A DNA stretch of 64,000 bases from the NCBI RefSeq assembly GCF_030758455.1, contig NZ_CP132353.1, positions 4,030,001-4,094,000 on the forward strand, read 5' to 3'. Positions 9,051 to 17,480 of the stretch are shown in pieces; the first letter of the stretch is position 1; each line of letters begins with the position of its first letter. The notes under the pieces were generated by a model, which saw only the letters and a list, made by a program, of their open reading frames with translations, ran no database searches and was not told the origin of the DNA. The stretch comes from Erwinia pyri (GTDB lineage: Bacteria > Pseudomonadota > Gammaproteobacteria > Enterobacterales > Enterobacteriaceae). A program made the translations under genes and the position numbers.

Positions 9051-12020
9051 TTACTTATCTGAAAGCGAATCTTGCGTGAAATGCAGGTCAGCCGTGCCCG
9101 GCGGCGCTGCCGTTCCCATTACCCCGGCGCTATCATGCCGATCGGGGGAGTGCTGCGCAAAACGTTCTGCAGGGTGGAACACCTTCAGGCGGGTCTCCGG
9201 AGGCTGCGGGCGGCCAAAGAAGTAGCCCTGGAACAGGGTGCAGCCCTCGCTTTTTAACTGCTCAAATTGTTCGCTGCTTTCCACCCCTTCTGCGGTGATC
9301 TGAATATCCAGACTGCGGCTCATTCCGGTGATGGCGCGAATAATCGCCAGCGCCTCGCGACTCTCCTTCATGTCGTTGATAAAGGACTTATCAATTTTTA
9401 TCTTATCGAACGGGAAGGATCGCAGGTAGCTGAGCGACGAATAGCCGGTGCCGAAGTCATCCAGCGCAATCCGCACCCCTAATGCCTTTAATTTTTGCAG
9501 CGTGCGGATGTTTACCAGCGTGTTGTCCAGCAGCACGGACTCGGTTATCTCCACTTCAAGGCGATGCGGTTCCAGCCCCGACTCCTTCAGCGCTGCCTCA
9601 ACTACTGAGACCAGCGAGCTGTTTTTGAACTGCAGCGGCGAAAGGTTGACCGCCACGCTCTGATGCGCAGGCCAGCCTGCCGCCTCCCGGCACGCCTCAT
9701 ACAGCGCATAAGCGCCAAGGCTGTGGATCAGGCCGGTCTCCTCCGCAATTGGTATAAACTCCAGCGGCATAATCAGCCCTTTCACCGGATGATGCCAGCG
9801 CATCAGCGCTTCATAGCCGATGATTTCACGACCATGGTTATTGGTGATGGGCTGATAGTAGAGCCGCAGATGCTTACTGGTGATCGCCTCACGCAGATCG
9901 TTTTCAATCAGCCTGCGCAGGCTGGCGGCTTCACCCATCTCTACGGAGAAGTGCTCAAACCGGTTGCGCCCGTTACGCTTCGCTTCATAAAGCGCCATAT
10001 CGGCACAGCGCAGCAACTGCTCCGGCGTGGTGAGTTCGCGGCCACCGATAGCGATACCGATACTCAGGCCGACCGAGAGGTTATGGCCGTCAACGTTGAA
10101 GGGCGCGCGGATCACTTCAATCAGCCGGCGGGCTACCGCTTCAGCCTCTTTCTGGTGCGAAAGCGAGGGGAGCACAATGGAGAATTCATCGCCACCGTTA
10201 CGGGCCAGCGTGTCAACATCCCGCAATACGCCCCGTAACCGGCTGGCGACCGCACGCAGCAGATCGTCCCCTACCTGATGACCGAGGGCATCGTTAACGT
10301 TTTTGAAGTTATCGAGATCCAGACCCAGCGTGGCGGTCAGCTTGCCCATCTCCCGGTCTTGCCGCAGCGCTTCATTAAGCCGCTGGCTGAACAGGACGCG
10401 GTTGGGCAGGCTGGTCAGGTTGTCGTGATGCGCCATATGATGAATGCGGGCATCCGCCGCCCGCTGGTCGGTGACATCATCCGCAATCAGCAGGACATAA
10501 TTATTGCGCGCATCGTTACCGCGAATGATAGAGGCAGAGGCAGAGATAATCCGCTCTCCGCCGCGGGTATTTAACAGCTGTTCGTTTTTATGCAGCCCCT
10601 CATTACGCTGCGCCGCTGAGGAGAGCTGGGCGAAATATTCACCCATTTCTGGCGTCAGGCACTCAACAAGCTTTTTGCCGTTGACCTGATTCTGCGACAG
10701 GCCAAGCAGCTGCTCTGCCTTGTTGTTTATCAGCAGGATCTCTCTGGAGACCACATCCTCCACAATCACCAAAGAGGGGATGTTGGCGATGATGGTATCG
10801 AGGAATTTAGAGAGCGAAGCCATTTTAGTGCTGTTCTGTTCGGCGAGATCTTTCGCCCGCAGGATCTGCTGCTCATACTCGCGCACTTCGGTACAGTCAC
10901 GAGTGATCTTGGCATAACCCAGCAGCTGGCCCTTTTCATTACGGATGGCATCTATCACCACATGTGCCCAGAACGCACTGCCATCTTTACGATAGCGCCA
11001 GCCCTGATCGTTAAAACGACCGGTGGTTTCGGCCAGTTTCAGGTTAGTTTCAGGCAGGCGTGCCAGCCGGTCCTGTGCGCTATAGAAGCAGGAGAAATGT
11101 TTGCCCACGATTTCGTCGGCGGTGTAACCCTTGGCGCGGTGCGCGCCAGCGTTCCAGTTAACCACCATTCCCTTAGGGTCCAGCATATAGATGGCGTAAT
11201 CGGTGACGCCTTCCACCAGCAGACGGAAAACCTGCTCACGTTCGCGCTGCTCATCCAGCAGCCGCTGCTGCTCTGTGCAGTCACGGGTGATCTTGGCGTA
11301 GCCGATCAGCCTGCCGTCGTCGTCATGCACCGCGTCAATCACCACATGCGCAAGGAAGGAGCTGCCATCCTTACGATAACGCAGCCCCTGCTCTTCAAAA
11401 CGTCCGGTGCGATAAGCGGTTTTCAGGTTGGCTTCCGGCACTTTGGCCAGCCTCTCCTGAGTGCTGTAAAACACAGAGAAATGTTTGCCGACGATCTCGT
11501 CTGCGGTATAGCCTTTGGAACGCTTTGCGCCAGCGTTCCAGTTGACGACGTGGCCATCCGGGTCAAGCATATAGATGGCGTAGTCCGTGACGCCCTCCAC
11601 CAGCAGACGAAATTTTTGCTCCTGCGCGCGCTGCTCTGCCTGCAAGGCTTTCTGCTCTGTGCAGTCGCGGGTGATTTTGGCGAAGCCGATCACCGTGCCA
11701 TCTTCAGCATACACGGCATCAATGATCACGTGCGCCCAGAACGCGCTGCCATCTTTGCGGTAGCGCCAGCCCTCCACTTCGTAACGCCCCGTTCTGGCGG
11801 CGGTGGCAAGGCCTTGCTCAGGCAGCCCTTTAGCGCGATCCTCCGCGCTGTAGAAGGTGGAAAAATTCTTGCCGATAATCTCTTCCGGCAAATAGCCTTT
11901 GGCTCGTTGCGCACCCGCATTCCAGTTGGCTACAGTGCCATCCGGTTTGAGCATGTAAATTGCGTAGTCAATTACGCTCTGCACCAGTAACCGGTACATC
12001 ACATCGCTATTTTCTGTCAT
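9051..12020 (-). CDS. Multi-PAS GGDEF-EAL cyclic-di-GMP enzyme
   Basis: The protein is 989 residues if started at the ATG at 12020, which has AGGCG upstream. The frame stays open to a TTG at 12083 but without a convincing ribosome site. Three near-identical PAS repeats (about residues 5-120, 138-250, 266-378, period 128 residues) are followed by a fourth divergent PAS (about 405-518), GGDEF (NGGDEF at 608-613, with RDVD I-site five residues before) and EAL (YEALMRW) domains. Both catalytic signatures look intact, so it may make or degrade c-di-GMP. No membrane segment is visible, so it is probably a soluble sensor, with the PAS array binding a small ligand or haem/flavin. Confidence 0.9.
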   Translation of the reverse strand: MTENSDVMYRLLVQSVIDYAIYMLKPDGTVANWNAGAQRAKGYLPEEIIGKNFSTFYSAEDRAKGLPEQGLATAARTGRYEVEGWRYRKDGSAFWAHVIIDAVYAEDGTVIGFAKITRDCTEQKALQAEQRAQEQKFRLLVEGVTDYAIYMLDPDGHVVNWNAGAKRSKGYTADEIVGKHFSVFYSTQERLAKVPEANLKTAYRTGRFEEQGLRYRKDGSSFLAHVVIDAVHDDDGRLIGYAKITRDCTEQQRLLDEQREREQVFRLLVEGVTDYAIYMLDPKGMVVNWNAGAHRAKGYTADEIVGKHFSCFYSAQDRLARLPETNLKLAETTGRFNDQGWRYRKDGSAFWAHVVIDAIRNEKGQLLGYAKITRDCTEVREYEQQILRAKDLAEQNSTKMASLSKFLDTIIANIPSLVIVEDVVSREILLINNKAEQLLGLSQNQVNGKKLVECLTPEMGEYFAQLSSAAQRNEGLHKNEQLLNTRGGERIISASASIIRGNDARNNYVLLIADDVTDQRAADARIHHMAHHDNLTSLPNRVLFSQRLNEALRQDREMGKLTATLGLDLDNFKNVNDALGHQVGDDLLRAVASRLRGVLRDVDTLARNGGDEFSIVLPSLSHQKEAEAVARRLIEVIRAPFNVDGHNLSVGLSIGIAIGGRELTTPEQLLRCADMALYEAKRNGRNRFEHFSVEMGEAASLRRLIENDLREAITSKHLRLYYQPITNNHGREIIGYEALMRWHHPVKGLIMPLEFIPIAEETGLIHSLGAYALYEACREAAGWPAHQSVAVNLSPLQFKNSSLVSVVEAALKESGLEPHRLEVEITESVLLDNTLVNIRTLQKLKALGVRIALDDFGTGYSSLSYLRSFPFDKIKIDKSFINDMKESREALAIIRAITGMSRSLDIQITAEGVESSEQFEQLKSEGCTLFQGYFFGRPQPPETRLKVFHPAERFAQHSPDRHDSAGVMGTAAPPGTADLHFTQDSLSDK

Positions 12021-12353
12021 GGTCTTTTTCGCCTGGTTGCTGAGGACGTTATGGGCTTTTGCTGATACGTCACCAGCTTTCAACTGCGTCAGGGCCTGAC
12101 GCCAGGAGGCTTAACGCTGCCTCAGTTCTGCAGGCCGCCTGTTTTTTCTAAGAAAAATCTTAATAGCTATAGACTGAAAGGCGCAATAATTTCAAGAGAT
12201 TTCCTTTTCTCCGTCAGAGGTTCTTTTCTCTATATCGGCATTGTTTAAAAATTATTCAGCATTTATTTAACACTGACACTTATCGAAACAACCGCGATAA
12301 GATTGTTCACAGTAAAAAGCGTTATAAAAAAGAGCACACTTTCTGGAGTCATT
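12021..12353. promoter_or_regulatory. Divergent promoter region of the c-di-GMP enzyme and sbmA
   Basis: This 333-base AT-rich gap lies between two divergent genes and must hold both promoters. I see no clear operator palindrome, RNA gene or additional reading frame in it. Confidence 0.4.
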
Positions 12354-13583
12354 ATGTTCAAATCTTTTTTCCCCCGACCGGGGCTGTTTTTTGGCAGTGT
12401 CGTGCTCTGGAGCGCCCTGGCTATTTTGTTCTGGTTTGCCGGCGCCAGTAACTGGATCGCTCATTTTCCCGCCTTTGCCGCCAACGCCCACCAGCCGCTA
12501 CCGAATAATGCCTGGCGTTTTATCGCGCCATCCGCGCTGGCCTTTTATCTCTACTATCTGGCGGTCACCGCGCTCTTTTACGCCTTCTGGGCCATTGTCA
12601 GCCCGCACCCCTGGCAGCGCTGGTCCGTTCTGGGTTCCGCGCTGATTATTTTCGCCACCTGGTTTTCAGTGCAGGTGAGCGTGGCGGTAAACGCCTGGTA
12701 TGAACCTTTCTATGATCTGATTCAGAAGGCGATGTCGCATCCCAATACCATCAGCATTGAAGCGTTTTATGTGCAGCTGCAGGGGTTTTTGAGCATTGCG
12801 ATGATTGCGGTGGTCGTAGGCGTGCTGAATATGTTCTTTGTCAGTCACTACATCTTTCGCTGGCGCACGGCGATGAACAACTACTACATGGAGCACTGGC
12901 CGGAGTTGCGGGGCATTGAAGGTGCTGCACAGCGTGTGCAGGAAGATACCATGCGATTCTCCTCCACGCTTGAGGATATGGGCACCAGCTTTATCAACTC
13001 CATTATGCTGCTGATCGCTTTCCTGCCGGTACTTGTGGCCCTCTCAGTGCATGTGAAAACCATCCCGATTCTGGGCAGTATTCCCTATTCACTGGTGATT
13101 GCGGCGCTGCTGTGGGCAGTGCTGGGAACCGGCCTGCTGGCGGTGATCGGCATTAAGCTGCCGGGACTGGAGTTCCGCAATCAGCGGGTAGAGGCGGCTT
13201 ACCGTAAAGAGCTGGTCTATGGTGAAGACGATCCCCATCGCGCCCGTCCGCCAACCGTTCGCGAACTGTTTTCCAACGTGCGCAGGAACTATTTCCGCCT
13301 CTATTTCCACTATCTCTACTTCAATATTGCCCGCATTCTTTATCTGCAGCTTGATGCCGTATTCAGCCTCTTTGTGCTGTTCCCGTCGATTGTGACCGGG
13401 GCAATTACGCTTGGGTTGCTGACACAGATAACTAACGTCTTCGATCAGGTTCGCGGCTCGTTCCAGTATCTGATTAACTCCTGGACGACGCTGGTAGAAC
13501 TGCTGTCGATCTACAAACGTCTGCGCAGTTTTGAACGGACGCTCGACAGTTTACCCGACCCGCAAGATGCCACGGTGGAGTAA
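12354..13583 (+). CDS. sbmA: SbmA-type peptide/antibiotic uptake transporter
   Basis: The 409-residue protein starts [15 protein letters not shown], the usual SbmA start, with GGAG seven bases before the ATG at 12354. An upstream in-frame TTG at 12303 is not supported. It has about seven membrane segments and motifs of the SbmA/BacA family (FYDLIQKA near residue 118, [20 protein letters not shown] near 286). SbmA is a proton-driven inner-membrane importer of microcins, bleomycin and proline-rich peptides. It stands alone here, divergent from the PAS-GGDEF-EAL gene and convergent with an Rpn-type nuclease. Confidence 0.93.
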   Translation: MFKSFFPRPGLFFGSVVLWSALAILFWFAGASNWIAHFPAFAANAHQPLPNNAWRFIAPSALAFYLYYLAVTALFYAFWAIVSPHPWQRWSVLGSALIIFATWFSVQVSVAVNAWYEPFYDLIQKAMSHPNTISIEAFYVQLQGFLSIAMIAVVVGVLNMFFVSHYIFRWRTAMNNYYMEHWPELRGIEGAAQRVQEDTMRFSSTLEDMGTSFINSIMLLIAFLPVLVALSVHVKTIPILGSIPYSLVIAALLWAVLGTGLLAVIGIKLPGLEFRNQRVEAAYRKELVYGEDDPHRARPPTVRELFSNVRRNYFRLYFHYLYFNIARILYLQLDAVFSLFVLFPSIVTGAITLGLLTQITNVFDQVRGSFQYLINSWTTLVELLSIYKRLRSFERTLDSLPDPQDATVE

Positions 13584-13594
13584 GGGTCAGGCTG

Positions 13595-13617
13595 TAAAAA
13601 AAGCCCCATTCGGGGCT
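13595..13617 (-). terminator. Intrinsic terminator for the Rpn-type gene
   Basis: AGCCCC (13602-13607) and GGGGCT (13612-13617) with loop ATTC. On the minus strand the stem runs into seven T residues (13595-13601), so it terminates the minus-strand gene and may also stop sbmA transcription. Confidence 0.8.
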
Positions 13618-13636
13618 ATTAAAATGATTGATTGGC

Positions 13637-14575
13637 TTAATGTCGGATCTGCGCAAGGTCATCCGCGGACAGGCCGGTCATTTTCATGATGGTATTGCGG
13701 TCGAGGCCGTTCTGCAGCATGGTGCGAGCGATTTTCAGAGTGGCCTCACGCTCACCTTTTTCAATACCTCGCTGTTCACCAAGCTCAATGCCTTCCGCGC
13801 GGCCTTTTTCAATACCTTTCTGTTCAAGTTGCTGTGCAATGGTCATCAGTGCGTCTCCGTGTTGTGGCACCCGCTGTGCCAGTTCGCGAACGAAAGCTTC
13901 GTAGTCAGCTGACTCACCTGCCTGCAGTAAATAGTGTATCAGCGCCGTTACCTGTGGTGAAGAAAGATAATCTGCCATCAGTAACGTGGCCAGACGATCG
14001 GTTAGAGTTGCAATGTCGCGCTGATGAATATGTTTTTGTAACAGAGTCAGCGCGGCCATGCTGCGATGGGTCATGATTTCGTCATCCGGCATGACTGTCA
14101 CGTCAACCAGGGGAAAGGCGCTTCCATAAAGCCTTTCCGCCAGCGCCGGATCGTCGAACTCGTCAAACCAGCGTGTTGAATAAGGATAGGGGCTGCGCTT
14201 GCCGGTATAAAACAGCACAGGTATTACCAACGGCAGCTTTTTATGACCCGTCTCAAGGTGACGCTGCATCGCGGCGACCGCATAGCGGATCAGGCGAAAG
14301 GCCATATGCCTGTCAGGCGTGGACTGGTGTTCAATCAGGACGTGAATATAGCCGTCGCCAGCTGAGGTTTTGAGGCTGTAAAGCACGTCACTGAAATACT
14401 GGCGCAGGTCATCCTCAACAAAGGAGCCGGATTCCAGTTTCAGGGTGCTGAGATCGCAGATAGCACGCAGTTCTGCTGGCAGATGCAGTTGCATAAAATC
14501 CCGAGCTATATCCGGCTGCGTCAGGAACTGGCGAAAGGTAGCGTCATGGGGCGTAGGGTTGCTTTTCTTTTTCAT
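13637..14575 (-). CDS. Rpn family (PD-(D/E)XK) recombination-promoting nuclease/putative transposase
   Basis: The family usually starts MKKKS..PHDATFRQFL, which fits the ATG at 14575 (312 residues); the open frame extends 21 codons further. The N-terminal half has the Rpn nuclease motifs: PHDATFRQFL, DVLYSLKT and IHVLIEHQST, the Asp and ExQ of the PD-(D/E)XK core. The C-terminus has the repeated short motifs EKGIEKGRAEGIELGEQRGIEKGE and a final helix (MTGLSADDLAQIRH). Rpn proteins are DNA endonucleases that promote RecA-independent recombination and some work in phage defence. No transposon ends are visible around it. Confidence 0.85.
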   Translation of the reverse strand: MKKKSNPTPHDATFRQFLTQPDIARDFMQLHLPAELRAICDLSTLKLESGSFVEDDLRQYFSDVLYSLKTSAGDGYIHVLIEHQSTPDRHMAFRLIRYAVAAMQRHLETGHKKLPLVIPVLFYTGKRSPYPYSTRWFDEFDDPALAERLYGSAFPLVDVTVMPDDEIMTHRSMAALTLLQKHIHQRDIATLTDRLATLLMADYLSSPQVTALIHYLLQAGESADYEAFVRELAQRVPQHGDALMTIAQQLEQKGIEKGRAEGIELGEQRGIEKGEREATLKIARTMLQNGLDRNTIMKMTGLSADDLAQIRH

Positions 14576-14638
14576 CGATTCAGTCTCTGAAATCTGAAGT
14601 GATGATATCACAGCTGAAGGGCGATATATCGGACGCAT

Positions 14639-15223
14639 ACACCAGATTTCAGTGAGGTAATTTCTTGCTATTCAGATAATAACATCCTCAAAGAATGCAT
14701 TAATATTGCAAAAAAGTTATTATTAATAGTTATCTATTAATATTTAACTCTGAAGGATCAGTACTGAGAAGCATTATATCGCTTCTAATAAACTTAAAAA
14801 AAATTTTTCTAATATCTTTTTACCTTAATGTTGATAATGGATTATGCAAATATTACTGGATGAAATGGGCAGTAAAACCTGCTGATGAAGGAAAGAGAGC
14901 CGCGCAGGCGTTGTCTGACAGTGAGTTACTCAAAAATTATGCGATGACCAAATGAGAGGTGATCAAATTGCTTCTTCAGAGTGCAGACATCAAGTTAAAA
15001 AATGAACATGGCATAAAGAACGAAACAGACTTTGACAGAATAGGTTTATAACTATACCTGACACCTGACATTTCTTTGTGATTTAGCTGCAGAAGAAACT
15101 TCAGCGGCACTTCAACATTCCGCCAGACAACTCACCCTGGCGGAGATGAAGGGGCTTTCCGATCGCATCTCAGCTTTACAGCTTCAGCGTTTTCTCTTTT
15201 TATAAAGCCTTAGCACTACTGCT
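14639..15223. other. AT-rich gene-poor gap between the Rpn gene and dhaK
   Basis: The stretch is clearly more AT-rich than its neighbours. It holds a decayed reading frame (14860-15051) and an 8-bp inverted repeat TCCGCCAG/CTGGCGGA (15119-15126/15137-15144) that may help end transcription. Otherwise I see nothing. Confidence 0.4.
14860..15051 (+). pseudogene. Possible decayed small ORF with one in-frame TGA
   Basis: From the ATG at 14860 a frame runs 31 codons to a TGA (14953-14955) and then continues open, in the same frame, to TAA at 15049-15051. The second half reads EVIKLLLQSADIKLKNEHGIK, which looks like part of an ankyrin-type repeat (EVIKLLL..GAD...KNEHGxT). This suggests a remnant of an ankyrin-repeat protein interrupted by a nonsense change. 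Both halves are short, so it could be chance. Confidence 0.3.
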
Positions 15224-16876
15224 TCAGGGCTTTGCCTCTTTCGCCAGCGCAGCAAAGACCTGCTCAACGGCCCAGGCACCCGGGTCTTTTACGCCGTTCA
15301 GGCTATCCTGATTCAGATAGGAAGAGCGCCCCGCCTGTGCTTTCACCATTTTTGCCGTTTCGTCAGCGCCTCTCTTCGCCGCAGCGGCCACACTGGCGAG
15401 ATCTTTACCGGCTACCAACGCTTCAAAGGCAGGATGCAGCGCGTCGATCATCGTGCGGTGCCCCGGACGTGCGCCGCCATAATGCTGCATGCGGTCCAGC
15501 CCCCAGCTCAGCGCCTGCGGCAGAGATTCGCCCTCTTCCAGCTTCTGCCCGGCAGCGGTAAACATGATCGACATCAGCACGCCGCTGGAGCCGCCCATCA
15601 CCATGGCAAGCTGCTCCCCCACCAGGGTTAGCAGGCTGTGCAGTTCATTTAAGGGCAGCTTTTTCTCCTGCAGCTCCTTCAGAATTTTGCCCGCGCCCGC
15701 GGCAAAGGTTGAGCCGGTATCACCATCGCCAACTTTGGCATCCAGCTGATTCAGCTCGCTTTCCAGCCCCACCAGCGTGGTACAGATGGTGCGGAGGGCG
15801 GCCGCCACGCCAGCATTTTCAGACGGGGTTGTCTGTTGATGCGAAGCGGTTTTCTCGCCCTTAACAGGCTTCGGCGCCTTTACCTCCACGGCCGGTTGCC
15901 AGCCGCTGGCTTCCACTGGTGCAAGCAGCGCCTCTTCCAGTTCTGGAGAGAGCAGCAGCGTTGAAAGGGAAAAACCTTTCATATCCAGCGCGCTGACCAG
16001 TGTGGCCGGGCCAACCAGGTGCTTTACCGATTTCCCCAGAGAGGAGTTCAGCGTCTCACGCGTCAATACCGCCATCTCTAAGGCGGAAAAACCGCCCAGA
16101 TTATTGATCAGCAGAGCCACTTTTTGACCCTTTGCATTATGCTCCGCCAGCTTTTCCGTCAGTACGTTAACGATCTCCACGCTGTTTTGCGTTTTCAGCG
16201 TAGAGGCGCCTGGCTCGCCATGAATGCCCATCCCCAGCTCGCTCTGCCCTTCACCTACCCGATCGTCACGTTTTTCACCCGGTACATGACAGGTGGAAAA
16301 AGCCAGGCCGATACTGGCCGTCGCGGTAATCGCTTCCGTTGCCAGTGCCGTCACCTCTTTCAGAGAGTGTCCCTGTTCGGCTGCAAAGCCCGCCACTTTA
16401 TGCACCAGCGCCGTTCCGGCGATGCCGCGCGGCTGGGGATTATCCGGCAGAGCAATATCATCCGTTACCATCACCAGCTCAACATTGAATCCCAGCTTTT
16501 TTGCTTTCTCGGCCGCCAGGCCAAAATTGAGCCGGTCGCCGGTGTAGTTTTTTACAATCAGCAGGCAGCCTTTCTCACCGGTCACGTTCACGATGGCGCT
16601 GAGCACCGCATCCACGCTGGGTGAGGCGAAGATATCGCCACAGACTGCCGCAGTCAGCATCCCTTTGCCCACAAATCCTACGTGAGCAGGCTCATGGCCC
16701 GATCCCCCACCGGAAATCAACGCGACGTTCGATTTATCCCAGTCATTACGGACTACTACCCGGATATCTTCCCCTACCTCTAACTGGCTCAGATTATGGT
16801 ACCGGCTACTAACCAGTGCCCCTTCGATCGCTTCATTAACCAGGCTGCTCTTCTGATTCATAAAAAACTGACTCAT
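15224..16876 (-). CDS. dhaK: Single-chain ATP-dependent dihydroxyacetone kinase (DhaK-DhaL fusion)
   Basis: The 550-residue protein has an N-terminal DhaK domain (about 1-330) with GGGSGHEPAH (56-65) and the substrate-binding His219 in GMGIHGEPGAST, then a linker with a Lys/Pro-rich stretch, then a C-terminal DhaL domain (about 355-548) with the Mg-ATP motif GDGDTGS. This is the Citrobacter freundii-type enzyme, not the PTS-linked three-protein form. It phosphorylates dihydroxyacetone to DHAP in the cytoplasm. No glycerol dehydrogenase or dha regulator is adjacent, so it is a stand-alone gene here. Confidence 0.93.
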   Translation of the reverse strand: MSQFFMNQKSSLVNEAIEGALVSSRYHNLSQLEVGEDIRVVVRNDWDKSNVALISGGGSGHEPAHVGFVGKGMLTAAVCGDIFASPSVDAVLSAIVNVTGEKGCLLIVKNYTGDRLNFGLAAEKAKKLGFNVELVMVTDDIALPDNPQPRGIAGTALVHKVAGFAAEQGHSLKEVTALATEAITATASIGLAFSTCHVPGEKRDDRVGEGQSELGMGIHGEPGASTLKTQNSVEIVNVLTEKLAEHNAKGQKVALLINNLGGFSALEMAVLTRETLNSSLGKSVKHLVGPATLVSALDMKGFSLSTLLLSPELEEALLAPVEASGWQPAVEVKAPKPVKGEKTASHQQTTPSENAGVAAALRTICTTLVGLESELNQLDAKVGDGDTGSTFAAGAGKILKELQEKKLPLNELHSLLTLVGEQLAMVMGGSSGVLMSIMFTAAGQKLEEGESLPQALSWGLDRMQHYGGARPGHRTMIDALHPAFEALVAGKDLASVAAAAKRGADETAKMVKAQAGRSSYLNQDSLNGVKDPGAWAVEQVFAALAKEAKP

Positions 16877-17428
16877 GCTGCTTCTCTCTCTGATGAAATG
16901 AAAAGGAATCTAAGTCACTAACTGTAGCTGAATTATTCTGGTAAACAGGGAGAAAAGAGCATGATGTAAGGTGGATAGAGCAGAAGAATTAAGATAAAGC
17001 TTAAGACATTAATTTAATGCCATTAATTGAACAATTAACTTATCAGGTTACATATTATTCTACTCAGGCAATATTCCCGTTTTTATTTATTCTTCAGACC
17101 AGCGCGAGCCAGAGAGTTTATTGTCACGTTTTGACACAAAATTTCAATCTACTGATAGATAAAAGAATTATTTCTTAACACTTTCTTATCAAAATGAATA
17201 TCACCAAAAATTCTGTGCGCTGTAATGCCGGCTTAGTCACATTTTTCTGCTAATTTTTTTTACCCGAGTGCGAAATGACTTAAAATAAGCATGATTTTTA
17301 AGAAATGCTTGTGGCAAACATAATTTTCCATTAAAAAGAACTGAGCGGATAAGTTATAGCAGTTATTAAAATACCGCTCACAGCAAATACATTGGGTTCC
17401 ATCACGCCAACACCAGGGCGTTCAGGAA
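16877..17428. other. Long AT-rich intergenic region upstream of dhaK
   Basis: No convincing protein frame is present. The left part must hold the dhaK promoter (minus strand). The right part, about 17250-17454, has features of a small-RNA gene on the plus strand, listed separately. Confidence 0.4.
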
Positions 17429-17454
17429 GCAGACCATCAGGTCTGCTTTTTTTT
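17342..17454 (+). ncRNA. Candidate small RNA ending in an orphan Rho-independent terminator
   Basis: A strong plus-strand terminator (GCAGACC 17429-17435, loop ATCA, GGTCTGC 17440-17446, then eight T) has no plus-strand gene upstream. About 50 bases before it, TGAGCGG (17342-17348) and CCGCTCA (17374-17380) form a 7-bp stem. A TTAAAAT box near 17280 could be a -10 element. Together these resemble an Hfq-type sRNA with a 5' stem, a single-stranded middle and a terminator tail. The 5' end is not defined and I do not recognise the RNA as a named family. Confidence 0.4.
17429..17454 (+). terminator. Rho-independent terminator without an upstream gene
   Basis: 7-bp GC-rich stem, 4-base loop and eight consecutive T on the plus strand. 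The minus-strand Aer gene has its stop at 17481, but no T-tract exists in that direction. Confidence 0.8.
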
Positions 17455-17480
17455 GTCAAAAGAGGGATGTCGGGTAAGCG

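Noticed and set aside
13637..14575. Rpn-type protein as evidence for a transposon
   Set aside because: The family is called putative transposase, but no terminal inverted repeats or target duplications are visible, so no mobile element is claimed.
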